64,000 nt of DNA from Zygnema cylindricum (taxonomy: Eukaryota; Streptophyta; Zygnematophyceae; Zygnematales; Zygnemataceae), in NCBI GenBank assembly GCA_037447655.1, contig JBBHKE010000346.1:1-64000 (forward strand), given 5' to 3'. A program made the position numbers and the translations under genes. Each line of letters starts with the position of its first letter. Position 1 is the stretch's first letter. The notes below the pieces were generated by a model that was not told the origin of the DNA, did no database searches, and worked only from the letters and a program-made list of their open reading frames with translations. This document shows positions 35,978 to 53,473 of the stretch, one piece after another.

Positions 35978-36174
35978 CACCGCCAATCGCTATTAGAGTC
36001 AAGGATTAATTAGCGTCAAAAAACAATTAGCGTTATTGATTCTAATTTAGTACCTGAGACGTGGCAGATTATGGTCCACGTACTTAAATAGCGTTATTAA
36101 TTGTATTTCAGGTTTTTTTTTTTGAAAAAAGGGCACTGAATTGGCGTTATATACTCTAATAGTGATTGGCGGTG
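35978..36174. mobile_element. TA-flanked MITE, family A (197 bp)
   Basis: The ends are CACCGCCAATCGCTATTAG and the inverse of a close variant, with TA borders. It contains the GTGGCAGATTATGGTCCAC core. The last 75 bp are almost the same as the right end of the 21468-22735 copy. Confidence 0.88.
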
Positions 36175-36176
36175 TA

Positions 36177-36232
36177 GTTATCTACAGAACAGGTCAAAGC
36201 GTATCTAGTTATCTACAGAACAGGTCAAAATA
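36177..36232 (+). repeat. Two-copy direct repeat
   Basis: AGTTATCTACAGAACAGGTC occurs twice, about 32 bp apart, starting immediately after the right border of the MITE. Confidence 0.85.
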
Positions 36233-38050
36233 TTAAAAGAGCCTGCACATGTATCTTCCCAGTTTTCACACCGAATCCTTGCGGTTTTTACACCCTTAAC
36301 GCTCCCACGGTTTCATGTACTTGTCATTAAATTTTAAATCACCCGAATGACGGAATAAAATCCTCCTTTCCGAACATGGTGGAGAATCTTTAAAAAACCG
36401 CGTTCCGATTGGTTATTACTTATTAATAATGCAGGGGAACAGTAACGGGGTCTGTTAGGGGGCAAAAATCACAGAAGAAATGGAACGATTTTCCATCTGT
36501 CGAAGATCGTCGTACGAAATAAGCTTTTTCACATGTGCGAAACAATCGCACGCGTGATTTCCAATGAAAATTTGACCAGTACCACCGCCCTTACTTTTCA
36601 TAATTTCAAATCGATGGGTAAAACGAAACTAATTTTGAATTTCATGTTCACACTTACGCATGTGTGAACGTCCTGCAGATTTTTTCCCTAAAGTGAACGG
36701 GATCCGATACTCTTTTTAGTTTTTACAATGGCCCAAAAATCTGCCTCTCAGGTCAGACGGAGCAGTACTATTCGTACAGAATAGCAGCTGTCTCGATCGT
36801 GCAGCATTAGTTCCATCTCGCCTTCCTTCCCACGTGTTGAGACGGTCAATTGTGCTGCTCTGCCACGGGTTGTCCCAAAATGAGCAGGACTTTGATGCGT
36901 TGTCAACACGCGGCTTTCCATTCAGGCCCCCCCGTGACGCAAGCAAGCGCCCTTTCCAACTAGCCGGCATGCCGGCCCCCGTGGCCGGGATCTTTCTCGC
37001 CTCACACTTCTCCACGTGCCCTAAGGCTTTTCGAACAAGCCAATTTCCGTTGACGGGCCAGGTACATGTCACCGAATACGTGTCAGTCGCAATTCCTGAG
37101 GGAAAGGACACAAAGAAAGAATCACGGACGTACGGAAGCATGTATCTACCTTCGCCTCCAAAAACGGAAGGTACGCGTTAGGGTTTGGCCGCCGCACAAC
37201 CCAGCCTAATGTAGGTGGCCTTTTATAAGACGTTCATAAACTTTCCTTCTATCAGCCGTTCCCGTGACCAAACCAAATCAAATTATTCCCTGCCCTTGTC
37301 AAATTTTTTAGTTTTGCACTTTTGCCTTTGCTTGTTTCTCAGTTCCCTCTCTTCCCTCCCTTTGTTCGAAGCAGTGTTGGTCAGCAGCGGACTGGCGTGA
37401 CTTTCATCTACTGCACTTGGTGAGAGCGCCTCTATGTGATGTTAGGTTATTATGGAAAAACTTTTTTGTCCTAGTCAAGTGTGACTTGAGGTGAATTCGG
37501 TCATAAAGGTTGCAATGATTCCTACGTTTTTACTGAGAAGATTGTCTGCCCATCAGGAAACATTTATAAGATTCTCAGATCTGTTTTTTTTCAGTGAAGT
37601 TGAGAATTGTACCCGTCGGAATCAGATCTGTGGGACATGGTCGTGTCTGTCTTTATTGTGTCTATAGGTAACTACTCATCTTAGTTTGAATTCCTTCATC
37701 ACCCTGTTTCAAGGCAAGGAAAGGTAAGTGTGTTTGTTATCCTTGTTGACTTTTTATGTGTATTGCCATACATGCTGGCCATTGTCCGTTTCATTGCCAT
37801 TCTCCCATATTTTTGCTTTTTATAGCACTTCGTTTGTCTGACAGGAAGATCATTGTTGTGGCCCTTTTTTTTCTGTTGCAGCTAGATTGACTCAAACGTA
37901 GGGCTGTGTTCTTGAAGACTCTAGAACATACATCCACATTTGCATTTCTCCCTCTCCCTTTCTCTCTTCCTCTCCTTCTCCTTCTCCCTCTACACATCTG
38001 TCGTCCTTGTTTGAAGAAGTTTGCTTGTACTACGTTACCCTGGCTCTTAA
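36233..38050. other. Intergenic and 5' region of RSH
   Basis: No confident gene upstream of about 37200. A locally GC-rich stretch (36720-37180) is open on both strands (141 codons minus, 115 plus) without a recognisable domain. Closer to RSH the sequence turns T-rich. A possible leader intron runs from a GTGAGAG donor near 37420 to a TTGCAG acceptor near 37881. Confidence 0.4.
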
Positions 38051-41000
38051 ATGGCTGCAACTGTAGCGCTCTACTCTAGCTCTCCCCCATCAGCAGTTAT
38101 TACAAGTAGTGTTCGAAATACTGGCAGTTTTGACGGAGAATTGGACTTTGGTAGACGATCGTGTACCAACCAACAGAATAACAGGAGAATACGGGGCGGC
38201 TTATCTTCTTTGTTCGGCAGCAGTGGTAATAGCTTTGGAGAGACGTACGAAGTTTCTGCGGTATCCTCAACAACCAGTTATTGCAGTCCAGCACAGAATG
38301 ATTCAACTCTTATATCCTCTAGAGAAAGCTTGGACGTTAGGTCAAGCGGAGCTGTGAATATTCCCACAGTATCTTCTTTGCGGTTGAAGGACAGGAGCCC
38401 TGTTTCGGTTCTCAATGGGTTTAACTGTAGTAGGAACAGTTCCCCGCCGTCTTTGACTACTGTCACGTGGGAAGGGAGTGTTAGTACTGCAGGATTACCG
38501 CCTTTGGACTCCCATAATATAGCCCTTCGAAGACGCCCGTCTTTATCTGCGGAAAGGCCTTTGGTAGTAGGGGGGAGTGATAAGCAATTTCTTTTGGGTG
38601 AGCGTGCGACATCTGCTGTTGATTACAGAGGGAGTGTTTTGCAGAATTTTGGTTTTTGTGTTGGAAATGATGGAGGAATGGAAGATTTCCGAGGTGTCTC
38701 TGCTGCCACATGTGATGCCACCAGTGGGGGAGATACCATGGCTTTTCCACAGAGTTGGAGGAAAAAAACAGTCGGTGATGTACCTGTTAGTGCTTTGGGA
38801 TTTGATCTTCTCAACAGTGATACTAAAGTGATGGAAAAGGATTTTGGCTCATTGTTGAAGCACTCGGAAGGATCTGAAAAGAAGAAGTTACTCCAAGATG
38901 CGAGGGAACAATTGAAGAGAATGGTTGAGAAGAGTCCTGACACGGATCCTATTGTTTTAGATGACCAACAATTGCTTTCAGAAGTTCAGAAGAAGCACAA
39001 CGTCTTTTACGATCCCCTGGTAAAAATGGCATTCAATGTTGCTTCTAGTGCACACCAGGGACAGGTGATTGACCAATCTCATCCACTTGTTATTTGGTAT
39101 AATTGCTTGTCATTGTTTCCTCAAAACATATGGTAATTTTGCTCCATTCACCAGTTGTTTTGCTTTCCATGTCAACCTGTTACAAGTTATGATGGTCTTC
39201 AACTGGAAAGGTGGATTTTTCTAACTTATGAAAAGGCCGTGCTGGAGAAGCTCGTTTTTGCTTGTTAACTGCGTTCGCAAGTTTGTTGATTGGACTTCGT
39301 TCTCTTATTTCTGCAGGCTCGTAAAGACGGGAAACCATATATAACACACTGCTTGGAGACTGCCATTATATTGGCGGAATGCCGTTTAGATAAGGTTGTG
39401 ATTGCAGCTGGCTTATTGCATGACATTCTTGATGATTCCATGATGGATGAGGCAAAGTTACGAAATATTTTTGGCGACAAAGTAACAGACCTTGTTGTTG
39501 GGGTAAGTTTTTTCTGAATTCTATGGGAATTGGACATTGGAATCAGAAGAATTTGGATCTTCCTTGGCTTCTAGTACAAAACATTCGCCATGCTAAATTG
39601 TCTTTGGAGGCTTTCGCTTGATATTGTCATGCTTCTTTCAAGTTTAAGAGTGGCATGTGACATGTATTAACATGCAAATTTTAATCCTGGCACTTCAATT
39701 AACTATTTTGCCTCTGGGACTTTTTGCTTTTGAACAGGTAAGCAAGCTCAGCATGTTCAGTCAAATGGCTCGTGACAGACAGGCGGTAAGCAACCCACAG
39801 GAGGCAAGTCGATTGAGACACATGTTCATTGCGATGGTGGATGTACGTGTAGTTTTAATAAAACTAGCAGATCGCTTACACAATTTGCGAACTCTGAATC
39901 ACCTTCCACGTGTAAAGCAAATTCGAATCGCCGAGGAGACCCTAGAAATATTTGCTCCAATTGCAAATCGTTTGGGAATTTGGCGCTGGAAAGCAGAGAT
40001 CGAGGACATTTGTTTCAAATATCTTCATCCGGAGGCTCATCTGGAGCTGTCTGAGAAACTAGGAAATGGTCGATGGCAGGAAGTGAAAACTGCGTCGGAA
40101 AAGCTTCACAAGTCTTTAAAAGCTGCAGGTGTCGATTTCCATGATTTAGATGGACGTCCGAAGAACTTGTACAGTGTTTATCTGAAAATGCAAAGGTAAG
40201 CTTTCCGGTCTTGTCCTCACTTTGTTTCTCCGTTGCAGTGTCTATTTCTGGTCCCTGGCAGCGTCTCTTTGTCTTTGATATGGGGTCTTGAGGGCACATC
40301 TGTATCACATTAGTACATCTGGAAAAGGTGAGGGTGGAAGATAACCTTTTAGGGTTTTGTGGAACAGGAAAGGACGCTCTGTGGATGAAATATTTGATGT
40401 TCGAGGTTTACGACTTATTATGGAGGATGAATCAAGCTGTTACGCGGCTCTTGATGTTGTACACAAACTCTGGAAGCCTGTGGCTGGAGATCACTTCAAA
40501 GACTACATCAAGGGTTCAAAAGCAAATGGGTGAGTCATTTCATATTCTGTTTTATTTTGGTTGCTTGAAACGGTTTTTCTTCATTAGGGTTCATGTGCTT
40601 ATCATGCAGTTTTTTTTGTTTTTTTTTCTTGGCTTTCTTGTGTGGTTTTGTTTGGTGATGTACATGTTTGCTCTATCTGAGACTGTTTTCCCTGGAATAT
40701 ACCGGGAGAGGGTCTGTGTGTGTGTAATTTTCTGAAATTATTGTTCAAATCCTTGTAGGTTTTTGAAAGAGGCTATCTTGGGCAACTGAGATCCTCATTG
40801 GGTTCACACTGAAGGGTTAGGCTAGCTGTTTACTGTTCTGATTTGAAATGTTTTTGTCTAACTGATCCTCTGTGTATGGCTTTCACGCTTTCTCTTGTAA
40901 CAGCTATCAGTCTCTGCACACTGTAGTTCAAGCGGAGAATGGACAGAAGGTGGAGGTTCAAATAAGGACAAAAGAAATGCACCACCAGGCCGAGTATGGC

Positions 41001-42013
41001 CTTGCTGCCCATTGGCAGTACAAAGAGGGTGAAGGGCAACAGTCCTCCTCTATACACCAAAAGGTGGCGTGGATCCGATGGGTCCTCTCCTGGCACGCAG
41101 AGTTCCTATTGGATAGCAAGCTTGGCTCTTCATCATGTGGTTCAAAAATGGGGCCTCCCTGCCCCTTCCCAAACCATGAACAAGGTTGCCCTTATTTCGA
41201 TGAGAATGAGGGCGGTTCTCTTGCACTCCGTGAGAGTGACTGCGACCCCGTTTACATTATTGTACTGGAGGGTGACTCGGTGAGTTGAATTCTTGACCTG
41301 GCTCTTTAGTTAGGTTATGTTTCTGCCAATTATGTTTATATTTAGATGATTTAGCCATTGAGTGTAAAGAAATGAGATTTTCTTGTCCTGCTACACTCCT
41401 TGGAAAGCTAGGGTTTCTGTATTGATGACTCTGTTTCTGAAATCATGTGGATGTGATTTTTACTTTCATACAATCTAGTGGTTTATGTTGGAAAGGCGGA
41501 GTGGTTGCAGCAAAGATGTCTTTTGGATCTTGTAAGATAACTATCGTTTTGACGAAAGAGTAAGAGCTTACTGTTAGAGGATTGGGTGTCTATGGGCACA
41601 TTTTTCCTTGGTGTTTACATTCTTAACATATTTTTCTGGTCATTTTCTGTCCACAGATGTCTGTACAGGAAATACCAAAGGGCTCCAGTGTAGCAGATGT
41701 GATAAGGGAACGGAGGGAGGTCGATTCTCGTTACGTTAACCAAATAGTGAGACCACTTGTGAATCACGAGTTTGTTGAAGACATGAACCAGGATCTTCGA
41801 ATGGGAGACGTGGTTGAACTAGTTCTTGAAGCGGATATATTGGAGGATATGGAGGCTTGTGTTCCTCCCGTCCTTCCTCTTCATGCAGTGAGTGAGCGAC
41901 AGTTGGGATTAGGGCTGGGATTTGCGGTCGACGAGATGTTAGTCGATTTCCATCGACAGAAGCTCAACTTGGACCGGAAACAGTTAGGAGTGTGGGGAAA
42001 TCTAGCGTATTAA
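38051..42013 (+). CDS. RSH: RelA/SpoT homologue, RSH2/3 class, chloroplast (p)ppGpp synthetase/hydrolase
   Basis: Six exons close exactly in frame to 850 codons: 38051-39064, 39317-39502, 39738-40195, 40368-40529, 40904-41279, 41657-42013. The N-terminus is Ser-rich with RRIRGGLSSLFGSS, like plant RSH2/RSH3, and probably includes a plastid transit peptide. The HD hydrolase domain shows ITHCLETA and LLHDILDD (the HD pair), then VLIKLADRLHNLRTL. The synthetase domain shows GRPKNLYSVYLKMQR, DEIFDVRGLRLIM, NGYQSLHTVV, VEVQIRTKEMHHQAE and AAHWQYKEG. A TGS-like domain follows (MSVQEIPKGSSVADVI to MGDVVELVLEADI). There is no EF-hand, so it is not CRSH. The enzyme makes and degrades the plastid alarmone ppGpp. 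All motifs expected for both activities appear present. No operon context. Confidence 0.95.
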
Positions 42014-45000
42014 CCTTAAGTTTTTTGCATATTACCCTTGTAAAACTCTTGAGATATTGTTGTGTTTGTTTGATTGATTGATTGATTCCATGGCTGTAGA
42101 TTCAAGAATTGTAGAAATGCAAGAAATGTAGAAAGTAGACTAAGTCTTTTTTTGTCTTTTTCTTTCACTTAATTTGTTGTTTCATTGGGGAGGAGGGGTG
42201 TGGAAGATAGTGAGTGGTGGTTTTGGAAGGTTTGTGAGGCAAGATTTCTTAGTTTGTTTGTAAATATGTGTAGATAATTGGGACTAAAAAAACCCTGGAA
42301 AACCCTAAAAAACCCTTTTTTTAGGCGTGGTAGGGTGTGTCATGTTTTCAAATTTAATTGTACATAAAACATTTTATGGAAAATAAATGGCCAATAAGCT
42401 AATTTTTCATTTTGCTTTGATGGATGTTTCATTTTTCTTTGTCATTAACTGGGTGACGGTGCGTTTAGGAAAGTGTTTTCCTACTGGTTATGTTATAACC
42501 ACTCTATCATTGGTGATGAATTTCAGTTGTGCTTTGGTAACTCTTTTGTAACTCTTGTACACCCTTCACATGCTTCTAAGAGTGGAGATCACAGACTAAT
42601 GAAGTATCTCTATCCTTTCCAGCTTATGATAGAGCAAAACACTGTTCCAGCATTATTTCTCATGGTTTGGAGTCTGGACCTTTGGACGGACATATGAATA
42701 GTGATGAAGAAATCTAATGAATTTGTATAATTAGTGTGAATGCTTTTTTCTCGACAGACAATTTTTGACGATTTGAGTGCAGACCGCATCTGTGAGTGTC
42801 TGACCTTTCTAGAAATTGTTAGATTATCAAAAATCTGACTGTACATAGAAAATCTGATGTAAATTGTAGTAAAAGCAGTAGCCTTTATTGCAATGTTGAA
42901 GTGCTTTTAACAAGTCTTAATGAAAAACGTTGTAATTGGCTTCAATGCAAGAGGACTAATTTTATGTGCACATCTACTGGAATATGCAGTCGATAATAAG
43001 TGAGTGTCTCTGAAGTGTTGAAAAAAAACTATGTGAGGCTAATTAGTGAGAATGATATACAGGGTAGATTATGGTAAGATGCGAATTCAATTGAAATTGC
43101 GAATACGCGCTCTGCACTCTTTGAATACGTGTGCCTTAACACAAGAAACAAGCGCTGTTAAGAAAGGGAGTGGTAAACAATCTCAGTGCACGGGAATAAA
43201 AGTGGAAAATAAAGAGTAGATGGCCGATGCGGGGAGGAAGGACGCACAAAGGAAAACCCCGCGAAAGATATAACACAAAGAAGGAGAAGCTAGTAGAGGA
43301 GAATGTAATGATGAACAGAAAAATACGAATCCCAGATAAAGAAAAGAATCAGATTCCTTTGTAATTAAGGACCCACTTTCACAGTTGCTTGTGACCTCCG
43401 GGGCCCGAGAAATGATTAAAATTCTACAGCTAAGGTTATTGCACAGAATGACGATTTGACGTGGTGTGGTGTAACTAGATAGTGCTGTTTTGTAATTAGG
43501 ATGGGAACAATTTATTTTATCCAAATGCGCACAGGATATCAAATGACACTTTTAATCAGTTTTTTTTTGGTATGAATGCCTAATCCTATCGGCTGACTGT
43601 GACAGAGACCATGGGCAGTTTATTAAAATTTGCAATAGCAAGCCTAAGCCTAGATTGCTCGAGCTTTTTGTAAAGCTCTTAAACCCTAAAAAGCTCAAAA
43701 ATCGCTTTGGAGAAGTTAAGGTGGTGTTTGCACATTTTCTTGACCTAATGTAACATTGGGTGGAAACATACGAAAAGTTAATAAAATAAAGTTGACCATA
43801 AATCTTGTCTGACCACGAGAAGATTACTCAAATTACTCACAGAGAGTTTTTTCAACTAAACCCATGGGTCCAGTAACTAAAGGTAGAGATCGAGCTTTAT
43901 TAAGAAAGTGCGACGGTAAACCATCTGAGCAAAGAAAGCTTGCTTGAGACTTGATTGCTTCTGTGTATCTTTGACAGCTTGAGAGTTATCTCATATTGTT
44001 CTGTAAAGCTGAAATTAGATGTGAATGCCATATTAGGCACATATGGTTCTTTATCATCATCATTATCATCATTGTGTCATTTTACGGTCAATGACCACTG
44101 CAATAAAGACAAGTAGCCCTCAGCCAAATACAATGATGATGGTAACAACGGCTACTTGATGGCACACAACTCATTGTGCAACCACAAGCCACTCAAGTGC
44201 ATAGTTCAATATGTGCAAAACAATTGGAAAGGTTCTGTGCAATAATCCCGTACTATAAGCGTGTCATACAGTATAACATGTGTATAGTGGGAGGCAACCA
44301 CATATAGAGACTACAACTATTTTCAAACATTTGAACTATTGCTCAGGTATTGTCCAGGAAATCCCATTTGCCCAAGCTCTCTGGTAATGTATACTTTTTA
44401 AGAAAAAATAAAAACCTTTTACAAGAGGGAATTTTTTTTGCAAACAAGAAAAGCTCGTCAATCGCGTCGAAACTTTTGCAGTGACCAAAGTGTATGATTG
44501 CAGTGTTGCATAATACCGGCTCTAATCGTCACAGTAGAGCATTTGCTCAAGAGAAGTTTTTTTTTTTTTTGTTGAAGTACCAAAAGTAAACATTGACATC
44601 TATGTCACTTCCATTTAAGGTGTGACATTGGTTACTACAAACCAGTAGATACTACTCAAAAAAGTCTTCTAAACAAGCTTTAACTACATCTTTATCAACA
44701 TAATGCAACAAAAACTGGAAAAAAAACTGAGAGAAAAACTGAAAAAAAAAATGAGAGATGTCGACCAATCAGTGTTGAGTCGTCGACAAATTATGTAATG
44801 ATGAAGCCCTGCGTGTGCAGAAAAAACAAAAAGAAAGACATCAATAAGGGTTGTTCATATATGTGGTTCAAAATATGTAGTTGTAATGAAAAACTAATAA
44901 ACAAGTAGCTACCATAATGATTCATATATGTAGTTAAAAAAATGTAAAACAACTCAAAAAAAAACCAAAGGAAGCAGCAATACAACTTATTTGTATTATA

Positions 45001-45147
45001 GCTCTAGTTCACGTGAGTGCATTTTTTACCCCAAATCACAAATTGGTTTTAATTAGTTTTAATTAGTTTAACTGGCCAAAATGAGCCACATGGAAAAACG
45101 TAATTGATGTAGGTAATTCTAACAAAAGTATTAATGCTAAAAACTCA
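42014..45147. other. Intergenic, 3' flank of RSH
   Basis: No gene is seen. It includes the RSH 3' untranslated region, a fold-back element at about 44198-44343, and part of a family A MITE running to 45173. Confidence 0.5.
44198..44343. mobile_element. Fold-back MITE, family C (about 145 bp)
   Basis: The left end is ATAGTTCAATATGTGCAAAA and the right end is the inverse of a close variant (CATTTGAACTAT). The interior has CATACAGTATAACATGTGTA. It is the same family as 52259-52403. Confidence 0.65.
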
Positions 45148-45173
45148 CTAAACTTTAAAAGTGATTGGCGGAG
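45075..45173. mobile_element. Right part of a family A-like MITE
   Basis: AATGAGCCACATGGAAAAAC, then an AT-rich stretch, then the end AAGTGATTGGCGGAGTA. The nearest match is 49784-49980 (AATGAGCCATGTGGCAAAAC and GATGGGCGGTG). The left end is not visible. It overlaps the predicted stop of the small minus-strand gene. Confidence 0.65.
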
Positions 45174-47292
45174 TACTTATCCAGTTCAGAGAAGGGTCTG
45201 TGTTGTACCTTTGTACCGCTGTGTCAAGAGCCGCGTCTAATGAGGCGAGGGCAACAGGCATCCTCTCCAAATTCTACACAAAACACAAAATCTATACAGA
45301 ATCTTAACAAATTTTGGTAAGAATCATTTACACACCAACAACTTTTCCTAAATAATGGCACTTATTCCCAACTCGGCCAAAAAGGGGGAACCCATGAGCA
45401 CTCACATCTCAAAAATGGGCACATCGCTGTTGGAGAAAAGTTTAACGAATCAGTGCACATCAAAAAAATTATATTACAACAAGATTCCAGCTAATTATCC
45501 AATCAGAAGTAAATCGAGCTCAGATGTAGGAACTGAAAGTCAAAAGCAGGAAAAGCAGTAAAGCCAGAAAGCACACCTCTCCTGTCGCCTTGATGATATC
45601 AGATTTCTCATTCAAATTCTTACTCCATTGTGCCACTTGCTGCAAATAAAAGACCCGAGCTTTCAACCTCTTAAAAGCAACTTAAATGTCCCATTAAAAA
45701 TTCAACAGCAATGTCACATACGGGGTTAATGTTTGTCAGCGATAGGGCTTCCGAGACATCAGTTACTCAAATGTTCGACATTTTGTGATCCATTTTTGTA
45801 CTGTCTGTTTGGAGCTTGCAACATTCAACATAGAACTGAACCCACGGAACACGGAACTGAAAAAAGCTTTATTACTATGGAACATGGAACATGGAAAGGA
45901 CTAAAGCTTATTATTGCTGAGCATAGAACAGCAAATGTAGAATGGTAAAAGATGTCATAGTAGTTGTTTCATCTGTCTTCTTTTGACTCAGTATACAGGT
46001 CATCAACATCACAGAGGCCAAGTTAACATTCTGCGGTACCTCAAATTTTTTACAAGATTCAATTACATTATCCGAAGCTCCGCAACATATTTTAAAAAAC
46101 AATAGCTCATAGAAAAGCAATTATAGCCAGCTTTATAGCTACCTCTCTTGACAAACAGCGTGAACCCTCATGTTCTTTTATGAAACTTAATAAACCTGCA
46201 CTGCTTTAGCTTCACAGACTTCACAGTCAAGCCATAAGGGGATACTCAATAAAGCTACAAGCTGATTTCAACTTCATTTGCAGTGAAAGGAGGTGTTGTT
46301 TCAAAAATTCGAGCCGAGAAGAGTGTTAACGCTTAAGCATGAACAAAAGAAAGCAAAACCCATCATTTTTTTGAAGTTGCATCAGCATATCGAGAAAGTA
46401 CGAACAACGGCAAGCATTCCTTAACATGCCAAATCAAATACATATAGCCACAAAGACAACCAAAGACAACCGAAGACAAAATGAATACACAAAACTATGC
46501 AGTACACCAAACTCCTCCACTGGGGGTCACCCCTGGCTACTTTTGCAAATGTTAGCTTAAATTAAACCACACAAATTTACAAGCACAAAAACTACAATCG
46601 GCTACCTCCTCAAATCAAAGGTCTTCAATATTTGTAAATACCAATCCATGCCCTCCTTTCAATTTCGTGTCACAGAAGAACCATATCATGTAACTTCATT
46701 GAACACGCCACATACATAAGTGCACGGAGGTCTCTACTTTCTTTAGTATTGGAAAAATTAGTCAGCTCCAGTATCTGTTAACATCATAGCAATAAACAAC
46801 GAAAAACAAAAATCTGGTCTAGATCCAGTAAGGGACAGAAAAACCACTTTCATTTTCATAAAACTTTACACATTACTCAGACTACTGCTGGTCAATCCCA
46901 GCAGTCTATCATCTTTAAGTACACGACTCTGCTTTCTCTTCAAATCCATTCTTTACAGATTTGTACATCACTATTATTCTGCATTTAGCATCTTCCATCG
47001 AAGAACATGTCCTTGCAACTTTCTCCCATTCTCTTTCTCCCGGTTTCAGTCTGCCTTTGAAAATTCCCTCACCGCAACTCTCTTTCTCCCGATTTCATCC
47101 AGCCTTTGAAAAATCTCTCACCACATGTGGACCATTGGTAGCGAGAGAATGCGCCAGCTGGTGGACAGCTCCCACGCTTTCTAACATACGCTCGCCCACG
47201 TATTTCTTAAGAGGCAAAGAAGGATCGCCAGCAGTTTGCTGTGGCTGCAAAACACTCATCTGACTCCAGCTGCGCTCCATCCATTCGTCCAT
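45148..47292 (-). CDS. Small helical protein, incomplete model; loosely like BORCS8/MEF2BNB
   Basis: Three exons are supported: 47122-47292 (SLPLKKYVGERMLESVGAV, then HQLAHSLATNGPHV), 45577-45639 (QVAQWSKNLNEKSDIIKATG) and 45148-45273 (NLERMPVALASLDAALDTAV, stop). All have good GT-AG borders and are phase 0. At least one exon is probably missing between the first two. The order (an ESV-x-LA-like helix, then a QxW helix, then an amphipathic helix) is reminiscent of BORCS8, a subunit of the BORC complex on lysosomes, but the match is weak and made by eye. The first ATG is a guess, since other ATGs lie just upstream in another frame. The gene is divergent from RabGGTase alpha, with about 330 bp between starts. 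The last seven codons and the stop lie in a MITE end. Confidence 0.45.
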
Positions 47293-47624
47293 GACCCGCC
47301 ATGGCGCGTCTCTCTGTCTCGAAGCGTCCTAATGCATTGGTCATTCCGATTCTTTCCTCATATGCTGACGTAGAAAACGTTTCGTAGGATTTCATTTTTT
47401 TTTCCTAAAAAGTCGAATACAGTTTCCGAATTCCCAAGTGTTCAACAATTTGGCTTCTTTCTTTCCCACCATGTTTTCTTTCTTTCTGGTGACGACTTCA
47501 AAGAATAGATAGAGAGTTGGTAAAATTCTTAGGGAAATTAAGTTTGTCGTTGTTGCTTTGTTCCGTCCGTTGAGAGTCCTTATGCTACAGGTTCCATAGA
47601 TTTCACTTTGGTCAGTTGGTAGCC
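47293..47624. promoter_or_regulatory. Shared intergenic region between two divergent genes
   Basis: About 330 bp separate the two predicted start codons, so this stretch must hold both promoters or a bidirectional one. The plus-strand side is T-rich. No TATA box can be assigned with confidence. Confidence 0.5.

Positions 47625-53473
<5,849 letters not shown>

Noticed and set aside
42280-42325. Telomere-like AAACCCTAAA words
   Set aside because: Only two or three irregular units (AAACCCTGG, AACCCTAAA, AACCC) and no array.
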